Positions 1-8,565 of a stretch of DNA of 64,000 nucleotides are shown piece after piece. The stretch covers positions 1,023,955 through 1,087,954 of the forward strand of contig NZ_JAIOUB010000001.1 in the NCBI RefSeq assembly GCF_019931215.1, in the 5' to 3' direction. Every line of letters begins with the position of its first letter. Within the stretch, counting starts at the first letter, position 1. The position numbers and the translations under genes were made by a program. The notes under the pieces were generated by a model. That model was not told the DNA's origin. It did not search any database and was given only the letters and a program-made list of their open reading frames with translations. The DNA comes from Alcanivorax limicola (GTDB lineage: Bacteria > Pseudomonadota > Gammaproteobacteria > Pseudomonadales > Alcanivoracaceae).

Positions 1-263
1 GCAGTCGCCACACGCTCCCCCGGCACCGGATGACTGCAGCAGGTATTGGCCCATTGGCCGCCGCAGTGGTACTTGCCCGGTGCGCGGCGTTGTATCAGCA
101 GCTCGCCCGCCTGATTGAAAAGATAAACCGAAATGGCCCGGTGCAACTGACCGCTTTCATGCGCGGCCAGTTTGGCCATGGTGCCCACAGCGCGATCATC
201 GGCATCCACCAGAATGACGTCTGTGTGATCCAACTCAGAAGGTGAGGCGGGAACTTGTGGCAT
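1..263 (-). CDS. idi: isopentenyl-diphosphate delta-isomerase, type 1 (5' part only)
   Basis: Interconverts isopentenyl and dimethylallyl diphosphate in the cytoplasm. Translating the minus strand from the ATG at 263 gives about 87 residues before the window ends. They hold the Nudix-like Idi signature WANTCCSHP, with the catalytic Cys and the His that follows, preceded by LLIQRRAPGKYH. The usual enzyme is about 180 residues, so roughly half is present and the loss is only the window edge. The start fits the family N-terminus. It is divergent from the DUF2721 gene. The metal and catalytic Glu region further downstream cannot be seen here. Confidence 0.85.
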   Translation of the reverse strand, partial: MPQVPASPSELDHTDVILVDADDRAVGTMAKLAAHESGQLHRAISVYLFNQAGELLIQRRAPGKYHCGGQWANTCCSHPVPGERVAT

Positions 264-355
264 AGAGGCAGACCAGAATGCGTTAACGTACGGCAATCGC
301 TACGGACGCCGTGCTGATGCGGTAGCATAGCAGCACGTTGCTGAAGGAGACACCC

Positions 356-751
356 GTGACCCTGACCACCCCTGCCCTCTTGTTCCCGGCTATTTCACTG
401 TTGCTGCTGGCCTATACCAATCGCTTTCTGACGCTGGCCCAGCTGATTCGCAAGCTGGCCGACGAGGAGCGCAGCCAGCACCATGAGATCAAGACCCGGC
501 AGATTCATCTGCTGCGTCAGCGCATTGGCCTGACCAAGACCATGCAGGTAGCGGGGGTGCTCAGCTTCCTGTTGTGCACCCTGTCCATGTTCGCGCTGTT
601 TCTGCAGCTGGCGCTGGTGGGCATGGTGTTGTTTGGTGCCAGTCTGTTGAGCCTGTCGCTGTCGCTGGTGTATTCCCTGTGGGAAGTCACCATCTCGACC
701 AATGCCCTGAACGTGCAGTTGCAGGACATCGAGGACAATGCGGGTCGCTGA
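356..751 (+). CDS. DUF2721 family membrane protein
   Basis: Small inner-membrane protein of about 131 residues whose function is unknown. The sequence shows the DUF2721 layout: an N-terminal hydrophobic helix followed by TNRFLTLAQLIR, a charged stretch rich in Glu, Arg and His (about 35-60), then two more hydrophobic helices (about 65-110). I chose the GTG at 356 because AAGGAGA lies 5-6 nt upstream; the upstream in-frame TTG at 338 would bury that ribosome site inside the gene. It ends 7 nt from the end of convergent sbcB. Confidence 0.75.
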   Translation: MTLTTPALLFPAISLLLLAYTNRFLTLAQLIRKLADEERSQHHEIKTRQIHLLRQRIGLTKTMQVAGVLSFLLCTLSMFALFLQLALVGMVLFGASLLSLSLSLVYSLWEVTISTNALNVQLQDIEDNAGR

Positions 752-758
752 ACGCCAG

Positions 759-2246
759 TCACTGAACGTCGGGTTGGTCGACAGCCATCATCAGTTCGTC
801 TGCATAGTGTGACAGTTCGTCGAGTATGTGGCGGTCGCGGTCGCTTCTGTCTTCCGAGGACAAGGTGGCGAGGCGTTCACGAAACGCCGTTACGCTCAAT
901 GCGCCAGCAGGCGGTGTGTGCAGGCGCTCGCGGCAAAAGGCGATCCAGGCACCGCGCTCTTCGGCGGTCAGTGACGCGGGATAGTTGCGGGCGCGGTAGC
1001 GCCAGAGCATTTCCGGCAGGCGTGGGTCTTCAAACGGCAGGGGCTTGCCGACCAGTGCTTCGGGGTCGGTGTCGCGCACCTGGGTCATCAGGCGGCGGTC
1101 GTTGTCACTGAAAAACCCGCCGCTGTAGAGCTGTAAATCCGGGTCGGTCTGGGCTGGAAAATCACGTTGGGAAAAGACTGCGGCCAATCGGGCGTTGATG
1201 CCCTGGTGGTCAGCTTGCATGGCGTCGCGCAGCAGTTGCCAATGACGTCGGCAGGCGTCCATATCCAGTTGCAAACGTGCGGCCACCGTGTCGTCCACCA
1301 GCTTGATGGTGGCCACCATCGGTGAGCGGTTGATCTGGATTTCCCGTAGTGGAATGCGTGCCGCCGCCGGGTCCTCGCTGGTCAGTGCGTCCAGTTCCTG
1401 CGCCGAAGCGAAGACGCGGGCGCGAATGGCGTCGGCATCCAGATTGATCAGCGGTTGCGGGTCCACGCTCAGGTCATAGACGATAACGCTGTTGCGATTG
1501 GTGGGGTGCATCATCAGCGGCATCATGATGCCGGCACAGAAACGCGCAGCCGGGATCTTGCCGGAGATATGCAATACCGGCACCTGACTGACGACGTTGA
1601 GTTGCTTCGCCACTTCGTGCTTGAAGCGCAACGACAGCGCGTATTCAAACAGTTTGGGTTGTGCTTCGCGCAACAGCCTGGCCATGGCGATGGTCGCCGT
1701 CACATCGGACAGCGCATCATGGGCCGCCTCGTGGGCCAGGCCGTTGGCGCGGGTCAACTGCTCCAGCTTGAAGCTCGGGGTGCCGTCCTCGCGTTCGGGC
1801 CACTGCAGGCCCTCCGGGCGCAGTGCCCGGCACAGGCGCACTACGTCAATCAGATCCCAGCGAGAATTGCCGTTTTGCCACTCCCGGGCATAGGGGTCCA
1901 TGAAGTTGCGGTACAAGGTGTGCCGGGTGACTTCATCATCAAAGCGGATGCTGTTGTAGCCCACGCCACAGGTGCCCGGTTGCGACAGTTCGGCATGAAT
2001 GCGGGCGATGAATTCTGCTTCGGGAATGCCTTCTTCCAGCGCGTGCTGCGGTGTGATGCCGGTAATCAGGCAGGCTTCCGGGTGCGGCAGAAAATCTGCG
2101 GCGGGCCGGCTGTAAAGCATCAGCGGTTCGCCGATCACATTGAGGTCCGCGTCAGTGCGCAGGCCGGCAAACTGTACCGGCCGGTCGAGCCCCGGTGTCG
2201 CGCCCCAGGTCTCGTAGTCGTGCCAGTAGAAGGTGGTCTGTGTCAT
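759..2246 (-). CDS. sbcB: exodeoxyribonuclease I
   Basis: Single-strand-specific 3'-5' exonuclease used in recombination and mismatch repair. The 495-residue product is close to the 475 of the E. coli enzyme. The N-terminal DEDDh domain begins with WHDYETWG (acidic D and E metal ligands) and LDRPVQFAGLRTD; CGVGYNSIRFDDE and the AHDALSDVTAT segment supply the later acidic and His residues. The remainder matches the SH3-like and helical C-terminal region of ExoI. The gene lies 27 nt downstream of the lytic transglycosylase gene on the same strand, so they may be cotranscribed. Confidence 0.93.
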   Translation of the reverse strand: MTQTTFYWHDYETWGATPGLDRPVQFAGLRTDADLNVIGEPLMLYSRPAADFLPHPEACLITGITPQHALEEGIPEAEFIARIHAELSQPGTCGVGYNSIRFDDEVTRHTLYRNFMDPYAREWQNGNSRWDLIDVVRLCRALRPEGLQWPEREDGTPSFKLEQLTRANGLAHEAAHDALSDVTATIAMARLLREAQPKLFEYALSLRFKHEVAKQLNVVSQVPVLHISGKIPAARFCAGIMMPLMMHPTNRNSVIVYDLSVDPQPLINLDADAIRARVFASAQELDALTSEDPAAARIPLREIQINRSPMVATIKLVDDTVAARLQLDMDACRRHWQLLRDAMQADHQGINARLAAVFSQRDFPAQTDPDLQLYSGGFFSDNDRRLMTQVRDTDPEALVGKPLPFEDPRLPEMLWRYRARNYPASLTAEERGAWIAFCRERLHTPPAGALSVTAFRERLATLSSEDRSDRDRHILDELSHYADELMMAVDQPDVQ

Positions 2247-2273
2247 GAAGCTGTCCTGATATGCCGCAGCGCG

Positions 2274-3503
2274 TTATTCAACCTCAACCCCGAGACGGGC
2301 CAGCACTTCCTTGCCCGGAAAACCGTCTGCGATCATGCCCTGGTCTTTCTGGAATCGGCCCAGCGCTGCGCGCGTGCCCGGGCCGAGAATACCATCGACC
2401 TCGCCCGCCTCGAAGCCCTTGTCGTTCAGGGTGGTCTGCACCACCTTGACCTGATCACGGTGCAGGCGCGGGGCGTCCACCGGTGCCCGGCTCAGTGCGC
2501 CGGCACCGACAATACGATCTGCGAGGTGCCCCACCGACAGAGCGTAAAACTCGGAGCGATTCCAGCGCATGATCACACGAAAATTGTCATACACCAGGAA
2601 TGCAGGGCCCTGATGGCCAGAGGGCAGCAACAATGAGGCGCGCATATCCTCGACCTGCGGCAAGGCACTGCCATCCGTCATGCGCACGCCCTGCTGTTGC
2701 CACTCGGCCAGCGTCCGCCGTTCGCTTAATCCGGCAAGGCTGTAGTCGAAGCCCTCGGGAAGGCGCACTTCCCGTCCCCAGCGGCTGCCTGTCTCCCAGC
2801 CAATGCCGCGCAGGAAGTTAGCCGCTGATGCCATGGCATCGGGAACGCTGCCCCACAGGTCGCGACGGCCATCGCCGTCATCATCCACTGCATACTCCAG
2901 GAAAACGGACGGCATGAACTGAACATGGCCCATGGCGCCGGCCCAGGACCCCTGCATCCGCTGCGGGGTAATTGCTCCCTCGTCGATGATGCGCAGTGCA
3001 TTCACCAGCTCACCGGAAAAATAGGTGCTGCGGCGGCCATCACACCCCAGCGTGGCCAGCGATTCGATCACTGACATGCGTCCGAAGAAGCTGCCGTAGT
3101 TGGTTTCCATGCCCCAGAATGCCACCAGATACTGCGCGGGCACGCCATACTCCCGCGCAATGCGATCCAGCAGCGGACGATGCTCGCGCAGCATGTCCCT
3201 GCCCCGCTGGATCCGCTGTTCGCTCATGCGCGTGTTGAAATAACCGGCAAAACTGGCCGTAAATTCCGGCTGAGCACGATCCAGTTCGATAACGCGGGTA
3301 TTGAAGCTCAACCCGGAAAGGCTCGCCTCTACGGTTTTCGCTGACACACCGGCTTCCCGGGCGCGCTCACCGAGCCGGCTCACACAGGCCGTAAAGTCTG
3401 CCTCGCTCATGGTCAGACTGGCTGTATCCTCCACGGCATCGTTGGCGAAAACAGGGGACACACTCAGCATGACTGCAACAGATACCGCACACAGGGACTT
3501 CAT
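2274..3503 (-). CDS. MltB-type lytic murein transglycosylase with C-terminal peptidoglycan-binding domain
   Basis: Cleaves the glycan strand of murein to 1,6-anhydro ends in the periplasm. The 409 residues start with a Sec signal peptide (basic start, hydrophobic core, likely cleavage after VFA at about 20) and no lipobox, so unlike E. coli MltB it should be soluble. The SLT_2-type catalytic domain spans about 35-330, with WGMETNYGSFFG giving the probable catalytic Glu133. MGHVQFMPSVFLEYAVD is the usual substrate-cleft segment. The last 60 residues form a peptidoglycan-binding domain (VDGILGPGTRAALGRFQ). It is upstream of sbcB. Confidence 0.9.
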   Translation of the reverse strand: MKSLCAVSVAVMLSVSPVFANDAVEDTASLTMSEADFTACVSRLGERAREAGVSAKTVEASLSGLSFNTRVIELDRAQPEFTASFAGYFNTRMSEQRIQRGRDMLREHRPLLDRIAREYGVPAQYLVAFWGMETNYGSFFGRMSVIESLATLGCDGRRSTYFSGELVNALRIIDEGAITPQRMQGSWAGAMGHVQFMPSVFLEYAVDDDGDGRRDLWGSVPDAMASAANFLRGIGWETGSRWGREVRLPEGFDYSLAGLSERRTLAEWQQQGVRMTDGSALPQVEDMRASLLLPSGHQGPAFLVYDNFRVIMRWNRSEFYALSVGHLADRIVGAGALSRAPVDAPRLHRDQVKVVQTTLNDKGFEAGEVDGILGPGTRAALGRFQKDQGMIADGFPGKEVLARLGVEVE

Positions 3504-3633
3504 TATTTCTCCAGCAGACCAAAGCTCAGGCGATAACAGTATCCATCAGCTCTCGTCGACACAAATGTAAAACCTCTTCTCTGCTGAGCAGACCAGTGAT
3601 TGCAAAAGCCGCGCATGGCTGCGATAACACTGA

Positions 3634-4131
3634 GTGATGATGCCTTGGCTCAAGATCCTGCATATCACCACACTGGGAATCTGGTGCGGCGCACTGCTGT
3701 ACCTGCCCGCGTTGATTGCTGCCTGTGACCGGGCGCAACGCGGTACGCAGGCGGCGGACGCTGCACTCGTAACCAGCCCCGGGCTACCGCGCCGGTTTTT
3801 TACGCTGGTCGCCACGCCGGCGGCACTGCTGGCCATTATTTCGGGCAGTCTGCTGTTCGCCGGGGTGCTGGATATCCGCGTCACCTCTTTGACACAGCAT
3901 GACAGTTTGCCTTCTTTCCCGGCCTGGCTGCTCGCCAAGCTGCTACTGGTGGCCGGCATGGTGCTCTGCCATGCGTTTTGCGGCTGGCTGATTCAACGCA
4001 GCGAGTTGCATGCGGCGGACGCAACGGCCGGGGCCTCACGCACGCTGACTCTCCTCTGTGCGCTGACCGCATCACTGACCACGCTACTGATTCTGCTGGT
4101 GCTGTATCTGGTGCTGGCGAAGCCGCTATGA
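3634..4131 (+). CDS. CopD-like membrane protein
   Basis: About 165 residues with four hydrophobic helices. The start MPWLKILHITTLGIWCGALL, with an intramembrane His and Trp, and the later LAKLLLVAGMVLCHAF resemble the CopD / CopD-like superfamily of bacterial membrane proteins, some linked to copper or heme. Start codons GTG 3634, ATG 3637 and ATG 3640 are all possible and no strong ribosome site decides. It precedes the caa3 oxidase locus and is convergent with the DUF2231 gene (6 nt apart). A part in copper supply to the oxidase is only an inference from position. Confidence 0.65.
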   Translation: MMMPWLKILHITTLGIWCGALLYLPALIAACDRAQRGTQAADAALVTSPGLPRRFFTLVATPAALLAIISGSLLFAGVLDIRVTSLTQHDSLPSFPAWLLAKLLLVAGMVLCHAFCGWLIQRSELHAADATAGASRTLTLLCALTASLTTLLILLVLYLVLAKPL

Positions 4132-4136
4132 CGCAC

Positions 4137-4688
4137 TCACTGCTCTACATCCACACCCACCGCCTTCTCATAGACCAGGCGCCCGCCCAGGTAAGCGGCC
4201 ATGGCAATCAGCAGCGCCGTCAGCCAGCCAGCGACCATGCCCCAGGGCAGAATCACTATCTCACCCCACATCAGACGCAACAGCCAGTTGAGTGTGGCAA
4301 TGGAGAGCATCATCACGGCGAGAATCGCGTGCTGCCACCCGGTAATCAGACGACGGATGGCACTCACCGTCAGCAGATCAATCAGGCCCGCGATACTCGC
4401 CAGCCAGCCGCCGATAGCGCCCACACCCGCCAGCCAGAGCCCCATGCGGGCCCAGAAGGCATCGCCGGTAAAGAACCAGCCGATATCCGCCCCCAGCACG
4501 CCCAGCAAGGCCGCCACCGGGAAGTGCACCATCATCGGATGCAGCGGGTGCCCGCCAATCGCTGCGCGACTGGGAATATTCTCCGGCCTGCTGCTGTGTT
4601 GCCCGCTGCTCTGTTGATTGCCTGGTTCGCGCGTCATGGCGTTGCTCTGGTTTCCGTCTTGCATGGCCTCAGAGCCTGCCTGATGCAC
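4137..4688 (-). CDS. DUF2231 family membrane protein
   Basis: About 183 residues if started at the GTG at 4688; ATG 4664 and ATG 4637 are alternative starts and the first 45 residues look poorly conserved and polar. The conserved part begins with IGGHPLHPMMVHFPVAALLG, the DUF2231 signature with paired His residues, followed by four membrane helices. Function is unknown; family members are often found near cytochrome or metal-stress genes. If the longest start is right it overlaps the start of divergent ctaC by 6 nt, so the two promoters would be interleaved. Confidence 0.7.
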   Translation of the reverse strand: MHQAGSEAMQDGNQSNAMTREPGNQQSSGQHSSRPENIPSRAAIGGHPLHPMMVHFPVAALLGVLGADIGWFFTGDAFWARMGLWLAGVGAIGGWLASIAGLIDLLTVSAIRRLITGWQHAILAVMMLSIATLNWLLRLMWGEIVILPWGMVAGWLTALLIAMAAYLGGRLVYEKAVGVDVEQ

Positions 4689-5729
4689 CCCCTCCGTGAC
4701 AAACCCCGTGTCGGATTATTTACTTTCGCAGTAACGGCTGTTGCGCTGCTCAGCGGCTGCGAAGGCAGCCAGTCTGCACTGCAACCCGCCGGTCCTGCCG
4801 CGCAGGACATCGCGCTGCTGTGGTGGTGGATGCTGGGAACGTCAGCGGTCATCGTCTTTGCCGTGGTCGGTTTGTGGCTCTATGCGCAGTTTCGTCGCCC
4901 GCCTCCCGCGTCATCCGAACAACCCGCACCGGAACAGGCGGGCATGCGCCACACTGCAGCTGTTGACCGCATCATTGCGCGGCGCTGGCTGATCGGCGGC
5001 GGCCTGATCTTGCCGACCGTCACCATGGTCGTGCTGCTGGCGTTCGGCATCCCCATGGGGCACCGGATGTTGCCACTGCCGTTGCCGGAGGCACCGCTGC
5101 GCATTGAGGTCACCGGCCACCAGTGGTGGTGGGAAGTGCACTATCCCGAGCAGGGCATCACCACCGCCAACCAGATTCATATTCCCGCCGGGCGCCCGGT
5201 GGATTTTCATCTCGCCAGCGCTGACGTCATTCACGCCTTCTGGGTGCCGCAACTGGGCGGCAAGCTCGACATGATTCCCGGACGCACCAATGTGCTGCGG
5301 CTGCAGGCCGACGCACCCGGCCGCTTCCGTGGCCAATGTGCCGAGTTCTGCGGACTGCAGCATGCGCGTATGCGTTTCACGGTGGAGGCCCTGCCGGAGG
5401 AGGCGTTCGCGCAGTGGGTCGCTGCCCGGCAGGCGGATGAGGCGCGGCCTGTTCGCGACGCAGGTGCGCCCTCCGCGCAAGTGTTTGAAGCCCATTGCAG
5501 TCAGTGCCACAGTGTCGCCGGCACGCCCGCAACCGGCGGTCCGGATTTGCGCCATCTGCACAGCCGCACGCTGCTCGGTGCGGGCACATTGCGCCATGAT
5601 GGCGACGGCCTGCAACGCTGGCTGCGCGAACACCAGCACCTCAAGCCCGGCAATCACATGCCAGCCCATGATCATCTCGACGATGACACCCTCTCGGCGC
5701 TCGTCGACTGGTTGCGGAGACAGCAATGA
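4683..5729 (+). CDS. ctaC: caa3-type cytochrome c oxidase subunit II with fused cytochrome c domain
   Basis: Electron-entry subunit of the terminal oxidase. The 348-residue product begins with a lipoprotein signal (ALLSGC, Cys26), then two membrane helices (about 43-65 and 100-122). The CuA domain carries HQWWWEVHYP, VIHAFWVPQLGGKLDMIPG and CAEFCGLQHARM, giving both Cys, the His and the Met ligands. A C-terminal cytochrome c domain follows, with heme motif CSQCH and probable axial Met in GNHMPAHDH. The open frame continues far upstream without the lipoprotein signal, so ATG 4683 is preferred. Stop and the next start overlap by 4 nt. Confidence 0.9.
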   Translation: MHPLRDKPRVGLFTFAVTAVALLSGCEGSQSALQPAGPAAQDIALLWWWMLGTSAVIVFAVVGLWLYAQFRRPPPASSEQPAPEQAGMRHTAAVDRIIARRWLIGGGLILPTVTMVVLLAFGIPMGHRMLPLPLPEAPLRIEVTGHQWWWEVHYPEQGITTANQIHIPAGRPVDFHLASADVIHAFWVPQLGGKLDMIPGRTNVLRLQADAPGRFRGQCAEFCGLQHARMRFTVEALPEEAFAQWVAARQADEARPVRDAGAPSAQVFEAHCSQCHSVAGTPATGGPDLRHLHSRTLLGAGTLRHDGDGLQRWLREHQHLKPGNHMPAHDHLDDDTLSALVDWLRRQQ

Positions 5730-8203
5730 GCGAACAGCAGACCACCCGTGCCACCCGCGCCGCGGTCTGGCACAACCCCACTGGCTGGCGTGCACTGACC
5801 GTGGTCAGCCACTCGGTGATCGGCAAACGATTCATGCTCACCGGGTTGGTGTTTTTTCTGGTCGGCGGTTTGCTGGCCATGCTGATCCGGGCGCAGCTGG
5901 CGTTCCCCGATCAGGCCTTCATGTCCTCGGATATCTACAACCAGGTGTTCACCATGCACGGCACGGTGATGATGTTCCTGTTTGCGCTGCCGATGCTGGA
6001 AGGCCTGGCCATGTACATGATCCCGAAAATGATCGGCGCCCGGGACCTGGCCTTTCCGCGCCTCGGCGCGTTCGGTTATTTCTGTTACCTGTTTGGCGGC
6101 CTGATCCTGATGGCCAGCATTGTGCTGGCGCTGGCGCCCGCCAGCGGCTGGTTCATGTATACGCCGTTGAGCAGCGATGTGTTTTCGCCAGGGGTGAATT
6201 CCGATTTCTGGCTGCTGGGCGTCACCTTTGTGGAGATCGCAGCGGTCACCGCCGGTATCGAATTGCTGGTGTCGATCCTGCGCACACGCACCGCCGGCAT
6301 GAGCCTGTCGAAGATGCCCCTGTTCGTCTGGTACATCCTGGTCACGTCGGTGATGGTGGTGTTCGGCTTTCCGCCGCTGATCCTCGGCAGCATCCTGCTG
6401 GAGCTGGAGCGTGCCGGCGGGCTGGCCTTCTTTGATGTGGCCCGGGGTGGCGACCCGTTGCTGTGGCAGCATCTGTTCTGGCTGTTCGGGCACCCGGAGG
6501 TGTACATCATCTTCTTGCCCGCCGCCGGGGTGATCTCGACACTGATTCCGGTGTTTGCGCGCCGGCCCATTGTCGGTTACCGCGCCGTGGTGCTGGCGGT
6601 GCTGACCACGGGTTTCATCAGTTTCGGCCTGTGGGTCCACCACATGTTCACGGTTGGCATTCCGCAACTGGCGCAGGCGTTTTTCTCCGTGGCCAGCATG
6701 CTGGTGGCGGTGCCCACCGCCATACAGATCTTTGCCTGGCTGGCGACCTTGTGGGGCGGCCGCCCGGTATTCAGCCTGCCCATGCTGTGGGTGTTCGGTT
6801 TTCTGGTGGTGTTTGTCTTCGGCGGCCTCACCGGTGTCATGCTGGCGCTGGTGCCCTTCAACTGGCAGGTGCACGACACGCATTTTGTCGTTGCGCACAT
6901 GCACTATGTGCTGATCGGCGGCATGCTGTTTCCGCTGGTGGCAGGTATCTACTACTGGCTGCCGCTGTTCACCGGGCGCATGCCTTCGATGCAGTTGGGG
7001 CGCTGGGGCTTCTGGCTGTGTTTCATCGGTTTCAACCTGACCTTTCTGGTGATGCATTTCACCGGCCTGCTGGGCATGCCCCGGCGGGTCTACACCTATG
7101 AGGCCGGGCTCGGCTGGGACATTCCCAACCTGATCTCCTCCGTCGGCGGTTTTGTCATGTGCGCCGGGGTCGCCATGGTGCTGATCGATCTGCTGACCCA
7201 TGCGCGCTTCGGTCGCAAGGCGAAGGCCAATCCCTGGCATGCGGACACACTGGAATGGTCCATGGCTGCGCCGCCGCCCACCTGGAATTTCGACCTGCTG
7301 CCGCGGGTGCACGACCGCCACCCGAGTCACGACGCGCAGTTGCAGGAAGAAACCTGGCTGCCTGATATGCATCATGGCCGCCGGGAAACCCTGGGCTGCG
7401 ATCCGGTCAGCGGCGAGCCCCGACAGGTGATCCATTTGCCAGCCAATTCCTGGTGGCCCTTCGTCTGTGCCCTGGCGCTGGCCGCGTTGTGTGTGTCGCT
7501 GCTGGTACGCGCCTATCCCCTGGCGGCCTTCATTGCGCTGCTGAGTGTGGGCCTGCTCAGTGCCTGGTCCTGGCATAACGGGTTGCGCAAACCCCATGCC
7601 CGTGCCCTGCCAGCCCCGGACCCGTTGCCGATGCATTTCACCGGCTTTGACAGCCCGGGGCTCTGGGGCACCAACGCCGCCCTGCTCGCCAGCGGCTCAC
7701 TGTTCATGTCGATGCTGTTCGGTTGGTTCTATTTGTGGACGGTAGCGCCGCTCTGGCAATTCCCGGAAACCTCACCGCTCGCATGGCCCCTGCTCCTGAC
7801 GGTGTGCCTGCTGTGCTCTCTGGCTGCGCTGCTGTACCGGCGCACACTGGTGCGTCTGCGCACTGGCGACGGAGCCGCCTTGCCACGCACTCTGTGGGCG
7901 GTTGCCGGCATCGGTCTTGTCGCCTGTGCGGCACTGATCGCGCTGCTGCGCGCACCGCTGGATATCACCGGCCAGGCGCACGACGCGGTGATCCTGGTCA
8001 TGTTGCTGTATCTGCTGATGCATGCAGGCGTGGCCACTCTGGCCACGCTGCTGCAACTGCGCCGGGTGGCATTGGGTTATGTCAGTGCAGCGGCGCCCTT
8101 CGAAGTGCCGATCGTGCGGCAGTTATGGCGTTACACCCAATTGATCGCCTGGATCCTGCTGCTGGTACTGATCGCCTTTCCACAAAGCTGGGGCGTTTAC
8201 TGA
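5726..8203 (+). CDS. ctaD: cytochrome c oxidase subunits I and III fused in one polypeptide
   Basis: Catalytic core of the proton-pumping caa3 oxidase. Residues 1 to about 550 are subunit I: TMHGTVMMF (heme a ligand), GHPEVYIIF (Cu-B His, cross-linked Tyr and the D-channel Glu typical of A1-type oxidases), WVHHMFTVG (two Cu-B His) and HDTHFVVAHMHYV (heme a3 and a ligands). GARDLAFPRL keeps the D-channel entry Asp. From about residue 575 to 825 the chain continues as a subunit III-like helical domain (GLWGTNAALLASGSLFMSM), so no separate ctaE is needed. It overlaps ctaC by 4 nt and the next gene by 1 nt. Confidence 0.92.
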   Translation: MSEQQTTRATRAAVWHNPTGWRALTVVSHSVIGKRFMLTGLVFFLVGGLLAMLIRAQLAFPDQAFMSSDIYNQVFTMHGTVMMFLFALPMLEGLAMYMIPKMIGARDLAFPRLGAFGYFCYLFGGLILMASIVLALAPASGWFMYTPLSSDVFSPGVNSDFWLLGVTFVEIAAVTAGIELLVSILRTRTAGMSLSKMPLFVWYILVTSVMVVFGFPPLILGSILLELERAGGLAFFDVARGGDPLLWQHLFWLFGHPEVYIIFLPAAGVISTLIPVFARRPIVGYRAVVLAVLTTGFISFGLWVHHMFTVGIPQLAQAFFSVASMLVAVPTAIQIFAWLATLWGGRPVFSLPMLWVFGFLVVFVFGGLTGVMLALVPFNWQVHDTHFVVAHMHYVLIGGMLFPLVAGIYYWLPLFTGRMPSMQLGRWGFWLCFIGFNLTFLVMHFTGLLGMPRRVYTYEAGLGWDIPNLISSVGGFVMCAGVAMVLIDLLTHARFGRKAKANPWHADTLEWSMAAPPPTWNFDLLPRVHDRHPSHDAQLQEETWLPDMHHGRRETLGCDPVSGEPRQVIHLPANSWWPFVCALALAALCVSLLVRAYPLAAFIALLSVGLLSAWSWHNGLRKPHARALPAPDPLPMHFTGFDSPGLWGTNAALLASGSLFMSMLFGWFYLWTVAPLWQFPETSPLAWPLLLTVCLLCSLAALLYRRTLVRLRTGDGAALPRTLWAVAGIGLVACAALIALLRAPLDITGQAHDAVILVMLLYLLMHAGVATLATLLQLRRVALGYVSAAAPFEVPIVRQLWRYTQLIAWILLLVLIAFPQSWGVY

Positions 8204-8565
8204 TGTGGACAAGAAAACCATTCCCGATTGCCGCCGTGCATCCGTTCCAGTTGCCTCTGGGACTGGTGATCTGGGCCCTGTGGTTCGTTGCCGTCTACGG
8301 CGGGCTCTCCGTGGGCTGCGCCATCGCCACCCCGGCGGCGGAGGCGGGCTCGCTCACCTGGATCAATGCCGTGTTGGGGCTGTTGACCCTCGTCGTCACT
8401 GTCGGCCTGCTGGCCCTCGCGCGCTTTTGTCTGATGGCGGCGCGGAATGAGCCACGCACAGAGCGCCGGTTCATTGCCCGTCTTGCCGCCGGCGTGCATG
8501 TCATTGCCGCTGTCAGCACTCTGATCACCGGGCTTCCGATTCTGGTCTTGCCGCCCTGTGTCTGA
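8203..8565 (+). CDS. small membrane protein of the caa3 oxidase operon, unknown function
   Basis: A 120-residue protein starting at ATG 8203, which shares its first base with the last base of the ctaD stop (TGATG). It has three hydrophobic segments (about 17-40, 50-75 and 90-115) and no recognisable cofactor motif. The position, between the I+III fusion and ctaG, is where a small subunit IV/CtaF-like protein lies in other caa3 operons, so a small-subunit or assembly role is plausible, but I do not recognise the sequence. Its end overlaps the ctaG start by 8 nt, which supports translation. Confidence 0.7.
   Translation: MWTRKPFPIAAVHPFQLPLGLVIWALWFVAVYGGLSVGCAIATPAAEAGSLTWINAVLGLLTLVVTVGLLALARFCLMAARNEPRTERRFIARLAAGVHVIAAVSTLITGLPILVLPPCV

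Noticed and set aside
1455-2636. 393-codon plus-strand open frame
   Set aside because: Antisense to sbcB and the lytic transglycosylase gene; a GC-rich shadow frame rich in His, Gln and Arg without any family motif.
3978-4682. Upstream extension of the ctaC frame
   Set aside because: It lacks a signal peptide and lies opposite the DUF2231 gene; the lipoprotein signal starts at 4683.
5672-7636. 654-codon minus-strand open frame
   Set aside because: Lies opposite ctaD; composition (Gln, His, Gly, Arg) is typical of the antisense of membrane-protein codons.
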